This document shows positions 35,495-43,940 of a stretch of DNA of 64,000 bases, in pieces (within the stretch, counting starts at the first letter, position 1; the number at the start of each line of letters is the position of its first letter). The DNA lies in the NCBI RefSeq assembly GCF_001277255.1, contig NZ_CP012264.1, positions 3,844,001-3,908,000 on the forward strand, read 5' to 3'. Both the position numbers and the translations under genes were made by a program. The notes beneath the pieces were generated by a model. That model had not been told where the DNA came from. It ran no database searches and saw only the letters and a list, made by a program, of their open reading frames with translations. This DNA is from Cronobacter condimenti 1330. GTDB lineage: Bacteria; Pseudomonadota; Gammaproteobacteria; Enterobacterales; Enterobacteriaceae.

Positions 35495-35848
35495 TTAAAT
35501 CGACAATTGCTGCCGCCTCTGTTCCGGTAACAAACCGACAGCCTGTTGATACGACGCGTCGACCAGATAGTAAATTTGCGAATCCGGCAATTCCCCATCC
35601 AGATACACGGTGCTCCAGTGCGCTTTGTTCAGGTGCGCGCTGGGGAAAACGTCTTTATTTTCCTGGCGCAGCAGCTCCGCCAGTTCCGGGCTCGTTTTCA
35701 ACGAGACAGCGGGACGCCCGTTAACGTCATGCACCATGGCAAACAGCACATCACCTACTTTGATTTGCGCCGCTTTCCAGTCGCGATGCTCGCTCTGCTC
35801 AGCACCCGGTTTTTTCATACAGTAATCAAGCAAGTCTGGGTTTATCAT
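35495..35848 (-). CDS. yjbR: YjbR, MmcQ/YjbR family DNA-binding protein
   Basis: This 117-residue protein matches E. coli YjbR, a small double-wing-fold protein (CyaY-like). Conserved segments are YCMKKPGAEQSEHRDWKAAQ, the following KVGDVLFAMV, and LNKAHWSTVYLDGELPDSQI. The biochemical role is unknown; DNA binding was inferred from structure. Its ATG overlaps the yjbQ stop as ATGA, so the pair is coupled. The pair sits between uvrA and tyrB as in E. coli, but with TPS genes on both sides. Confidence 0.94.
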   Translation of the reverse strand: MINPDLLDYCMKKPGAEQSEHRDWKAAQIKVGDVLFAMVHDVNGRPAVSLKTSPELAELLRQENKDVFPSAHLNKAHWSTVYLDGELPDSQIYYLVDASYQQAVGLLPEQRRQQLSI

Positions 35849-36267
35849 AAAGAATCTCCTTGAAGCGTCGCGACTATCTTGCGCGCGCCGCCATGATTGC
35901 GATGTTCTCCGAGCCAGATGCCCTGCCAGGTACCGAGCTGCAGACGCCCCTGCCTGACCGGTAGCATTAAAGAAACACCCAGCGTAGAAGACTTAATGTG
36001 TGCGGGCATATCATCCGGCCCTTCGTCGTCATGTTCGTAGGTCGCGCTTTCAGGCACAGCCTGAAGAAAATGGCGCTCCATATCGTGGCGCACGGCGGGG
36101 GAGCAATTTTCATTCAGCGTGAGGGATGCAGAGGTATGTTGAAGCAACAGATGCAATAATCCCGTCTGCACCTGCGAAAGCGCCGGAAGCTGGCTGACAA
36201 TATCATCAGTGATAAGGTGAAAACCCCGAGGCCTGGCCTTTAATGTCAGGGTTTTTTGAAACCACAT
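35845..36267 (-). CDS. yjbQ: YjbQ family protein (UPF0047)
   Basis: This 140-residue protein matches the YjbQ/UPF0047 family, which shows weak thiamine phosphate synthase activity in E. coli. Family marks are LLHLLLQHTSASLTLNENCSP, DDEGPDDMPAHIKSS and WQGIWLGEHRNHGGARK. His residues there line the proposed active site. The ATG at 36267 (MWFQKTL) has GGGAG upstream and gives the normal length. It is coupled to yjbR downstream. Confidence 0.95.
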   Translation of the reverse strand: MWFQKTLTLKARPRGFHLITDDIVSQLPALSQVQTGLLHLLLQHTSASLTLNENCSPAVRHDMERHFLQAVPESATYEHDDEGPDDMPAHIKSSTLGVSLMLPVRQGRLQLGTWQGIWLGEHRNHGGARKIVATLQGDSL

Positions 36268-36395
36268 AGTCTGCTCCCATAAAAAACGTGATTCTCTAAG
36301 TGTGCAGACTGAGCGGCAAAAGGCAAAATTCCGCTGGCGTTCTGCGTGAATTTTACACAGCGCGCCAGCAATAAAAGTCATTCGGCAGGCGTAGT

Positions 36396-38075
36396 TCAGT
36401 ATTGCCACTGCACTGCGAAGCCCAGCGTAAACGGGCTGGTATGCATATCTTCAGGTTTTAGCAAAGGCGCACCGGCGAAGAGATCGTAACCGAACTTGCC
36501 TTTCACCCCACGAACGCCGATAGCGGCACCCGCAATGTGTTTTCCGCTCCAGTAGTCATTTTTGGAACCTTTCACCTGACCATAGTCCACCCCCACATAC
36601 GGCTGCATCCCCCACTGCGGCAGGTTCAGATTGATATCGTTACGCAGATACCAGCCTTTATCGGCATAGATTGTCGTTTCACCATCAAAGCCGCGTACGG
36701 TCCAGCGGTTACCGATAGTGAACTTATCGGGCTGCGTCAGGCGATCCGGGGAGGTTTGCGACATAAAATGCGGCTCATAGCTCATCGACAGTTTGCCCAC
36801 GTTAAAGGGCAGAGTGCCCTCAACGCCAAGCGTAATGATGCGCGCCTGCGGATCGGCATTGCCAACGACCTCTTCTGCATCCGCCTGTTCATGAAACCAG
36901 TGCGCCGCTTTCTGGTAACCAAGGCTCGCTTTTAGCTGACCGAACGGCAGGTATGCCAGATGTTCCAGCGACAGTTTCCAGTTGCTGGTTTTACGGCGCT
37001 GAACGTCGATTTCCACGTCGTTAAGCAGATAGGTGGAATCACGACGAAACGCTTTTAATGCCAGCGTCGTTTTCTGGCTGGCGCTGCGGTAAATCACCCG
37101 GCTGATTTGCGCGCTGCGGTATTTTTCTATACCGCTGTAGAGATAGCTAAAGGGCCCGTCATGAATTGTCTGGGTATAACGGTATTTGCTGCCGTAAAGT
37201 TCGAGCAGCCAGTTACCCCAGGGAACAGAATAAAACGCCGAGACGTTATCGCTGCGCCGGCCATCTTCGTTTTTCAGGCCTCCCCCATACGCGGCATAAA
37301 ACATATCGTTAAGCGAGGTCAGGTTATCAAGATAAAACGCCAGCCCACTCTGGTAGCGCCCGGTATATTTACTGCCTGAATCATCCGCCCAGGCGCCAAG
37401 CCGCCAGTGTTTAGGCTGCGTACGCGTGACTTCAATTTGCGTTTCACCCGGCTTCGTCCCTGGCAGCAGGTTGATACTGGCATTTGACCCCGGCACGCGC
37501 TGAAGATTTTCCAGCCCCTGTTCGAGACCGCGTAAATCCAGTACATCGCCCTTTGTCTGCGGAAAGTTATTTATGGCGTGAATATATTTACCGCTGTCAT
37601 TTTTAAAAACGATATCGCTGATGGTACCTGGCAGTATTTGAAATTTCAGCGTGCCGCTTTTGAGATCCTGCGCGGGAACCAGAACACGGGTCGTAATATA
37701 TCCGTGTTCTAACAAGCGGTTTTGCACCACTTTATGAATCATCCGGATACCATTAATGCCAACACACTTTCCTTTTACGCTTTTCTCAATATCACGAAAG
37801 CTCAGCCAGTGCGCCACCGCATTTTTATTCTCAAACAAAATCGAGCTTACAGGATAACAGGGCTGTTCCTCTGGCAGATTAAACCCCTCTTTCACCTCTG
37901 GCTTCGTTGAGGAAAGTAAGGATTTACTTTCTGTCGCGAGCGTTTCGTGCCGTGCTTCATTCTGCTGTTGCTGGTTTAATGCCTGCTGATTCGCCATCAC
38001 TTCAGCATAAGCCGGAGAATGAACTCCGGTCAGAACTGACAGGATCGCAATGTATATGCCAGAGTGACGAGTCAT
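36396..38075 (-). CDS. TpsB outer-membrane transporter (ShlB/FhaC family)
   Basis: This 559-residue protein exports TpsA exoproteins across the outer membrane. It has a signal peptide of about 24 residues, a Gln-rich linker and two POTRA domains (about 55-200, with LRGLEQGLENLQRVPGSNAS). A 16-strand barrel follows, with the family lid-lock motif RWTVRGFDGE. The C-terminal residue is aromatic (VQWQY), as needed for BAM-dependent insertion. The ATG at 38075 is preferred: AAGGA lies nine bases upstream, and the peptide then begins MTRHSGIYIAIL. It follows the larger tpsA by 156 bases on the same strand and may serve both exoproteins. Confidence 0.93.
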   Translation of the reverse strand: MTRHSGIYIAILSVLTGVHSPAYAEVMANQQALNQQQQNEARHETLATESKSLLSSTKPEVKEGFNLPEEQPCYPVSSILFENKNAVAHWLSFRDIEKSVKGKCVGINGIRMIHKVVQNRLLEHGYITTRVLVPAQDLKSGTLKFQILPGTISDIVFKNDSGKYIHAINNFPQTKGDVLDLRGLEQGLENLQRVPGSNASINLLPGTKPGETQIEVTRTQPKHWRLGAWADDSGSKYTGRYQSGLAFYLDNLTSLNDMFYAAYGGGLKNEDGRRSDNVSAFYSVPWGNWLLELYGSKYRYTQTIHDGPFSYLYSGIEKYRSAQISRVIYRSASQKTTLALKAFRRDSTYLLNDVEIDVQRRKTSNWKLSLEHLAYLPFGQLKASLGYQKAAHWFHEQADAEEVVGNADPQARIITLGVEGTLPFNVGKLSMSYEPHFMSQTSPDRLTQPDKFTIGNRWTVRGFDGETTIYADKGWYLRNDINLNLPQWGMQPYVGVDYGQVKGSKNDYWSGKHIAGAAIGVRGVKGKFGYDLFAGAPLLKPEDMHTSPFTLGFAVQWQY

Positions 38076-38174
38076 CACAATAAATTCCTTAACCATCCCT
38101 GTTACCGGGCATCCCGTTGCGGCTTATTTGCGACAACGTTATTACCGTTTATAAAAAGCGTGAACGCGATAAAA

Positions 38175-38195
38175 TGCCCCGAATAAATCGGGGCA
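38175..38195 (-). terminator. Hairpin between tpsA2 and tpsB
   Basis: TGCCCCG / CGGGGCA with a seven-base loop is followed leftward by TTTTAT. It could partly terminate transcription after tpsA2 and so set the ratio of exoprotein to transporter. Confidence 0.55.
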
Positions 38196-38231
38196 GAAAT
38201 GCTGGCTTAGCTTTTACATCAATAACGTCTG

Positions 38232-40919
38232 TCAGGCGGTAACAAAACCATAGCCGTAAGGGGTAACGTCAATTGAGACAATGGTTTTGCCTTTAATTTT
38301 ATCCCCAACGCGATAATGCACGCCGTTCATCCATGCCCCCTGACCGTCACTGTCGACACCATCGGGATAGCCGCCGTTATTCGCAGTAGAGCCGCCATTA
38401 TTGGCAGAACTGCCGTTATCGGCATTACTGTTGTTATCAGGCGCAGGCGTGTTATTCGTGTCATCAGCGGGTGCAGGTGTGTTATCTGATGAACCCGTAT
38501 CTGCATTCTGGCCGTGGGTTTCGGTCATCGTGCCGTAATTTTTCAGCTTGCCGGAAGTAGAGATAGTGTCACCGACAACCGTTTCGTAGTTTGTGACGCC
38601 GTTCGAGCCACTCAGATAAACGTTGCCTGCACTCTGGATAAGCCCGCGGTTCGTCAGGCTGCTGGCGTTAACATAGACACTGTCATCGCCTTTCATCGTG
38701 CCGTAGTTAGTGAAATTCACGCGGTTCATTTGTGCATTTAGCGCGCCACCGGCGGTGATGTTGCCGTCGTTATATGCAGATGACGTGGAGCGAGACGAGC
38801 TGCTGCTCAGTCGCAGATTAAGATCGCCCCGCGCCGCGAGATCGCCACTGTTACTGAAGTTTTTCACATCCAGAGACAGATCCTGGCCCGCGTGGATCAC
38901 TGCACCGGCGTCGTTAGTCAGCGTCGTTACATACAGCGACGCACTATCCACCGCATCGATACGGCTGCCCGCATGGTTCTCAAGATAAGATGTGCTTAAA
39001 TCAAGCGTTCGTGCAGCATTAATAATCCCGCTATTTTCAAGATCGTTGAGTTGCCAGTTCATACTATTCGCATGAATTGCACCAGTATTCGTGAAAATGC
39101 CATTGCTCATCATCACATCGAGATCGCCTGTCACCTGAATATCGCCCGTATTCGCCGCGTTTTGGGTACGCGCATTGCGTCCCGTCGCATTCAGATCCAG
39201 CGTCATGTTATTACCCGCATGGATATGACCGGCATTGCGGAACTCCCCGCCAGTGATAGTGATATCTTGCTGCGCGTTCAGCTGGCTATCGGCATCGGAG
39301 CGATAGTCGCTGTTATAAAGGCTAATGCTTTTGCCTTCGACCGTACCGGAGGCGTTATTAAGATGCTGATTGAAAGAGATATCGCCTGCGCTGCGGATAA
39401 TTCCGTTTGCATTACTAACGGTTCCGTCCCCTTTCAGCGCGCTGAGTTGCAATTCGCTTCCATCGCCATTTACGGTGATATCGCCGTCATTATTATTCAG
39501 CGTATTGGTCTGGAACGTATTCCAGCTCGCCACACCGGCTTTACCCGCAGCAATATGGCCTTGTGCATTAGTCAGCGTATTGGTTTTAATATTCAGGCTG
39601 GCTTCGGTCGTGATGCTGCCGTTGCGGTTATCCACATTCGCGGCATCAATATTAGTATTGCCTTTCGCCGAAATGATGCCCTGCGTGTTGATGAGACCCG
39701 GCGCCGTTGAGGTATAAGAAGAAGTCTGCGTCCTGCGGCTAATATTCAGCGTACCGTCGCTCAGAAGAGTACCGTCAGTATTGTCCAGCTTGTCTGCCGT
39801 AACGCCGGTCGAGGATTTACCGTGAATGACACCGTTTCGGTTATTCACCGTGTTGCCGTCTGCATTGGCGTACAAACCATCAATGACGCCGCTATTATCC
39901 ACAGTGCCATTACGCGCGGTGACATCCGCCTGCCCGTTGGCCGCCGAGATATGGCCGTGGTTATTCGCAACGCTTGTGCCGACAACCACCGCGCCATTGT
40001 TACCGCTCAGCGTGCCGCCGTTGTTTTCTACCTTGCCATTAACATCAAGAGAAAGCATGTCGTTTGCGGTCAAGTCAGCATGATCGATACGCACCCCAAC
40101 GCCCGCCTCGGTGCCTTTCATGTAGATCTTATTGGCATACATTGAACCCAGTGATGATACATCCAATGCCAGCGCTGGTTTTTCGCCGTCGCTGTTTATT
40201 GCTGTCACACGACCATTTTTCGCGATGTGATTAGCACCGGTGGTGATATTCAGTTCATTAGCTTTTAATTGCGCATTAACCTTAACGGAACGGGCAATAA
40301 TATCCGCATATTGCGACGAAGCGGCATCCATCCCTTTACCGGTAATGACCACCTGGCCTTTTTTAACATCAAGGCCAGAAAGGTTTCCCTGACCGTCGAA
40401 GGTCGCGGTGCCGGTCGTGAGCGTAGCGCGGTTAGTATTAATAAACCCACAGCCGTCGCAGGTAATGCCTGATGGGTTCGCGATAATCACCTGCGCGGAC
40501 TGCCCGGCGACTTCCACCATCCCATGTAGCTGGCTTGGATCCGCCGAGCGCACTTCATTCAAAATCACTTTTGCACTGCCGCCAGCCATATTGGCATTAC
40601 CGGCAATCTGGCCGGAAAGCTGCGTATTGGTAGCAGAACCACTGTTATTGAGAATAACGCCGGACTTGTCCACGTCGAATGACGAATAAATGTTATGCGA
40701 AACGCCTTCAGCACTGGCTTTATTAATATCCACAATGGTCGTGCCATTCGCACCCGTGTGTACCGTTGGTTGATTCGCTGCACCTTTATCGGCGATAACG
40801 GCCGCGTCAACCGGCATGATCATGCCGAGCGCCAGCATAGTCGCAAAACAAGTCGGAGCCAGTTTTACCTGTAATCTCGCGCTATTACGCCGCGTTTTTC
40901 CTTTATTCCGTTGTTTCAT
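38232..40919 (-). CDS. TpsA-type filamentous haemagglutinin exoprotein 2
   Basis: This 895-residue protein has a long basic signal region (MKQRNKGKTRRNSARLQVKL, then a hydrophobic core ending PVDA). The TPS domain contains NPSGITCDGCGFIN at about 148-161, with the paired cysteines. Many haemagglutinin-type repeats follow (LDNTDGTLLSDGTLNISR and similar), then an Asn/Ser/Ala/Pro-rich low-complexity linker at about 800-855. The C-terminal 45 residues form a compact Gly/Val/Tyr-rich segment (WMNGVHYRVGDKIKGKTIVS). No toxin is seen. The TPS domain is closely similar to exoprotein 1, indicating duplication. The ATG at 40919 has AAGGA seven bases upstream. It heads the tpsA2-tpsB unit. Confidence 0.9.
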   Translation of the reverse strand: MKQRNKGKTRRNSARLQVKLAPTCFATMLALGMIMPVDAAVIADKGAANQPTVHTGANGTTIVDINKASAEGVSHNIYSSFDVDKSGVILNNSGSATNTQLSGQIAGNANMAGGSAKVILNEVRSADPSQLHGMVEVAGQSAQVIIANPSGITCDGCGFINTNRATLTTGTATFDGQGNLSGLDVKKGQVVITGKGMDAASSQYADIIARSVKVNAQLKANELNITTGANHIAKNGRVTAINSDGEKPALALDVSSLGSMYANKIYMKGTEAGVGVRIDHADLTANDMLSLDVNGKVENNGGTLSGNNGAVVVGTSVANNHGHISAANGQADVTARNGTVDNSGVIDGLYANADGNTVNNRNGVIHGKSSTGVTADKLDNTDGTLLSDGTLNISRRTQTSSYTSTAPGLINTQGIISAKGNTNIDAANVDNRNGSITTEASLNIKTNTLTNAQGHIAAGKAGVASWNTFQTNTLNNNDGDITVNGDGSELQLSALKGDGTVSNANGIIRSAGDISFNQHLNNASGTVEGKSISLYNSDYRSDADSQLNAQQDITITGGEFRNAGHIHAGNNMTLDLNATGRNARTQNAANTGDIQVTGDLDVMMSNGIFTNTGAIHANSMNWQLNDLENSGIINAARTLDLSTSYLENHAGSRIDAVDSASLYVTTLTNDAGAVIHAGQDLSLDVKNFSNSGDLAARGDLNLRLSSSSSRSTSSAYNDGNITAGGALNAQMNRVNFTNYGTMKGDDSVYVNASSLTNRGLIQSAGNVYLSGSNGVTNYETVVGDTISTSGKLKNYGTMTETHGQNADTGSSDNTPAPADDTNNTPAPDNNSNADNGSSANNGGSTANNGGYPDGVDSDGQGAWMNGVHYRVGDKIKGKTIVSIDVTPYGYGFVTA

Positions 40920-41304
40920 ATAAATATCCTTAATGTCCTTAACACGCACTTATTGAAGAAGCCTTTCCCAACGCGATAGCGCGATGAAAAAATGGCGGCC
41001 AGATATATTACGGCGTGTTTTGAACCGCAAAAAAAACGTGTAAATAAATGCAAAACACATATTCCAAAATAAAAATAAATTACTCTTGCGAGGATGATTA
41101 TTAGGAAAGCAACACGGTTAAATTCTTCCAGGAGTAAACAAGAATTAAAAATAGTGTCCATAAAAATTATTTTTATTTGACACTCTGAACATTGCTGACA
41201 GACAGATTAATAGCGCTAATGTCATTAACCGAAGGAATATGTTTTTGCGTTGTTACAATTTAGCGATGAGAGAATAGGAATGGACGCAACGGTAAAAGTA
41301 AAAA
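40920..41304. other. AT-rich promoter region of tpsA2
   Basis: This region is strongly AT-rich, in contrast to the flanking core genes, and should carry the tpsA2-tpsB promoter. The minus-strand frame at 40916-41161 overlaps the tpsA2 start and is not a convincing gene. The base composition suggests H-NS control, an inference only. Confidence 0.5.
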
Positions 41305-41323
41305 AGCGCTGCGGGGCAGCGCT
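41305..41323 (-). terminator. Intrinsic terminator of tyrB
   Basis: AGCGCTGC / GCAGCGCT with a GGG loop is followed leftward by a T run. It lies about ten bases past the tyrB stop. Confidence 0.85.
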
Positions 41324-41335
41324 CTTTCATCAGCA

Positions 41336-42529
41336 TTACATGACGGCAGCAAACGCTTTTGCAACCTGTTGCACGTTGCGGCTGTTAAGGCCAGCCACAC
41401 ACATGCGGCCGCTGCTAATCAGATAAACGCCGAACTCGTCACGCAGGCGATCAACCTGCGCGGCGCTAAGGCCGGTGTAGCTGAACATACCACGCTGCTT
41501 AAGCAGATAATCGAAATTACGCCCCGGCACTTCGGTTTTCAGCACGTCCACCAGCGCCTGGCGCATCTCCAGAATACGGCGACGCATTGCCTCGACTTCA
41601 GCGAGCCAATGCGCTTTTAGCGCGTTGTCGTTAAGGACGGTCGCCACCACCTGCGCGCCAAAGTTCGGCGGGCTGGAGTAGTTGCGGCGCACCGTCGCTT
41701 TTAACTGACCGAGCACGCGCGAGGCGACCTGAGCATCATCGCAGACCACAGAAAGCCCCCCTACACGCTCGCCATATAACGAGAAAATTTTCGAAAAGGA
41801 GTTACTGACCAGCGCCGGTAACCCGGCGCTGGCAATGGCGCGGATCGCATAGGCATCTTCGTCCATTCCTGCGCCAAAGCCCTGGTAGGCGATATCAAGA
41901 AATGGGATCAGCTCGCGCGTTTTAAGCACCTCGACCACGGCGTCCCATTGTGCATTGGTGAGGTCTGCGCCGGTCGGGTTATGACAGCACGGGTGCAGTA
42001 GCACGATATCGCGCGCAGGCAACGTATTGAGTGTTTCCAGCAACGCATCGAAACGCACCCCGTTGGTTTCATTATCAAACCAGGGGTAAGTACTGACGTC
42101 AAAACCCGCACCGCTGAAAATTGCCACGTGGTTTTCCCAGGTCGGATCGCTGACCCAGACACGAGACTGTGGGAAATAGCGTTTAAGGAAATCCGCACCG
42201 ACTTTCAGCGCACCAGAACCACCGACCGTCTGAATGCTGGCGATACGGCCCGCCGTCAGCGCCGGATGATCGGCACCAAACAGCAGCGGTGCAATCGCAC
42301 TGCGGTAAGGATTGAGCCCTTCCATCGGGAGATAAAGCGATGCGCCATGCGGCTGCGCATTGAGGCGAGCTTCTGCCTGAGCCACGGCCTGTAGCTGCGG
42401 GATGATGCCCTGTTCATTGTAATAAAGGCCGATACTCAGGTTTACTTTGTCGCCACGCGGATCTTCTTTAAAGCGTTCCATGAGCGAAAGGATGGGGTCG
42501 CCGGCGTAGGCGTCAACATTCTGAAACAC
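41336..42529 (-). CDS. tyrB: Aromatic amino acid aminotransferase TyrB
   Basis: This 397-residue PLP enzyme makes tyrosine, phenylalanine and leucine from their keto acids. It matches E. coli TyrB end to end. The PLP lysine is Lys247 in SNSFSKIFSLYGER, and the Asn and Asp contacts are in HNPTGADL and LDIAYQGFG. The likely start is the GTG at 42529. It gives the exact family length and N-terminus (M/VFQNVDAYAGDPIL), with GGAGAA eight bases upstream; no in-frame ATG exists near it. The next gene upstream on the strand is alr. aphA and yjbS, which lie between yjbQ and tyrB in E. coli, are missing. Confidence 0.96.
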   Translation of the reverse strand: MFQNVDAYAGDPILSLMERFKEDPRGDKVNLSIGLYYNEQGIIPQLQAVAQAEARLNAQPHGASLYLPMEGLNPYRSAIAPLLFGADHPALTAGRIASIQTVGGSGALKVGADFLKRYFPQSRVWVSDPTWENHVAIFSGAGFDVSTYPWFDNETNGVRFDALLETLNTLPARDIVLLHPCCHNPTGADLTNAQWDAVVEVLKTRELIPFLDIAYQGFGAGMDEDAYAIRAIASAGLPALVSNSFSKIFSLYGERVGGLSVVCDDAQVASRVLGQLKATVRRNYSSPPNFGAQVVATVLNDNALKAHWLAEVEAMRRRILEMRQALVDVLKTEVPGRNFDYLLKQRGMFSYTGLSAAQVDRLRDEFGVYLISSGRMCVAGLNSRNVQQVAKAFAAVM

Positions 42530-42696
42530 GCTTGGTTCTCCAGGTTTACGGTGTGGTGGTTCTCCACAATAAACCGGATAACGCGGCAGATCGAGAGGGA
42601 TGTGTCGTTCGTTACGCCCGCCTGATGTCTGGCACGCGCGGCGGGTGCGAAGGGCCACCCGCCTTCAGCGCAGAGAATCTAAACGCCCAATAAACC

Positions 42697-43779
42697 TCAT
42701 TCGTCCAGGTAACGCATTGCGACCCGGGAGGTCAACCGCGTAACAAGTTCGTAAGCGCTCACACCTGTCGCCTGCGCAATACGCTCTACGGGTAATTCGT
42801 CACCCCACAGCGTAACGGTGTCGCCTGCATTATCCTGCGCGCCGGGGCCTAAATCGACGCAGATCATATCCATCGCCACGCGCCCGACGATGGGCACCTC
42901 GCGGCCATTAACCCGCACCGGCGTACCGGTTGGCGCACAGCGCGGATAGCCGTCGCCATAGCCCATCGCGACTACGCCAAGCCGGGTATCACGCTCGCTC
43001 ACCCAGGTACCGCCATAACCAACCGGTTCACCCGCTTTATGGTCACGCACGGCAATCAGGCTTGAGACCAGTGACATCGCCGGTTCAAAGCCAAGCTCGG
43101 CCCCCCACGGATGCGTATCCAGTGGTGAAACCCCGTAGAGAATAATGCCAGGCCGAACCCAGTCGAAATGCGATTGCGGCCAGAACAGAATGCCGCCAGA
43201 AGCCGCAATGGATCGCTTGCCCGGTTTATCATGGGTGAAGCTGTTGAAAATATCGAGCTGGCGCTCAGTCGCCCCGCAGTCGGGTTCATCGGCACGAGCA
43301 AAATGGCTGACCACATTCACCGGCTGGTGAACGTTTTTACAGGCCGCGAGCCTTGCATAAAACGCCTGAGCTTCTTCAGGGCGTACGCCGAGACGGTGCA
43401 TGCCGGTGTCGAGCTTCATCCAGACGGTAACCGGCGCTGAAAGCGTCGCCTGCTCCAGCGCCGCCAGCTGCTCTTCGCTGTGCACCGCGGTATGCAGCTG
43501 CTGTTCAGCAATCACCGGCAGATCGCTTGCGTTAAAAAAGCCTTCCAGCAACAGAACAGGTTGCGTTATGCCGCCTTCGCGCAGGCGCAGCGCCTCTTCA
43601 AGGCGCGCTACGCCGAACGCATCGGCATCAGGGAGAGTGCGGGCGGTCTCGAGAAGACCGTGTCCATAGGCGTTTGCCTTCACCACCGCAACCAGTTTGC
43701 TGGCGGGCGCCAGTTCACGCAGGCGTTGCAGGTTGTGACGCAGAGCGCGGCGGTTTACTACCACAGTTGCCGCTTGCAT
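42697..43779 (-). CDS. alr: Alanine racemase Alr
   Basis: This 360-residue PLP enzyme makes D-alanine for peptidoglycan. The PLP lysine is Lys34 in VVKANAYGHG. The second catalytic base, Tyr, is in GYGGTWV at about 254, and MGYGDGYPR follows. The length is typical of Alr (359-360). AAGGAAAG lies upstream of the ATG. It lies between tyrB and dnaB as in E. coli. Confidence 0.97.
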   Translation of the reverse strand: MQAATVVVNRRALRHNLQRLRELAPASKLVAVVKANAYGHGLLETARTLPDADAFGVARLEEALRLREGGITQPVLLLEGFFNASDLPVIAEQQLHTAVHSEEQLAALEQATLSAPVTVWMKLDTGMHRLGVRPEEAQAFYARLAACKNVHQPVNVVSHFARADEPDCGATERQLDIFNSFTHDKPGKRSIAASGGILFWPQSHFDWVRPGIILYGVSPLDTHPWGAELGFEPAMSLVSSLIAVRDHKAGEPVGYGGTWVSERDTRLGVVAMGYGDGYPRCAPTGTPVRVNGREVPIVGRVAMDMICVDLGPGAQDNAGDTVTLWGDELPVERIAQATGVSAYELVTRLTSRVAMRYLDE

Positions 43780-43811
43780 TGACTTTCCTTGCTTATTTAA
43801 AGGGTTACTGT

Positions 43812-43940
43812 AAATCCCCTAAATCATTCGCGTTGCAGGAAGGCGACAAGCTCGTGAATCCCCGGGAGCTTAGTGAACTAAGTGACCGGGGTGAGCGAGC
43901 GCGGTCAACGCACCTGCGGCGTGAAGGATGACGGGGATTT
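43812..43940. repeat. ERIC element (enterobacterial intergenic repeat)
   Basis: This imperfect palindrome of about 128 bases has terminal arms AAATCCCC / GGGGATTT. Its core reads GTGAATCCCCGGGAGCTTA, then CTAAGTGACCGGGGTGAGCG. These cores match the well-known ERIC consensus ends used in ERIC fingerprinting. It occupies nearly the whole dnaB-alr gap and touches the dnaB stop codon. ERIC elements are non-autonomous and can form hairpins in transcripts. Confidence 0.9.

Noticed and set aside
32851..40919. Contact-dependent inhibition (CdiA/CdiB/CdiI) system
   Set aside because: The exoproteins are short, lack a VENN motif and toxin domain, and no immunity gene follows them.
40916..41161. 81-codon minus-strand frame at the tpsA2 start
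   Set aside because: It overlaps the tpsA2 ribosome site and start, and its hydrophobic residues come from AT-rich sequence.
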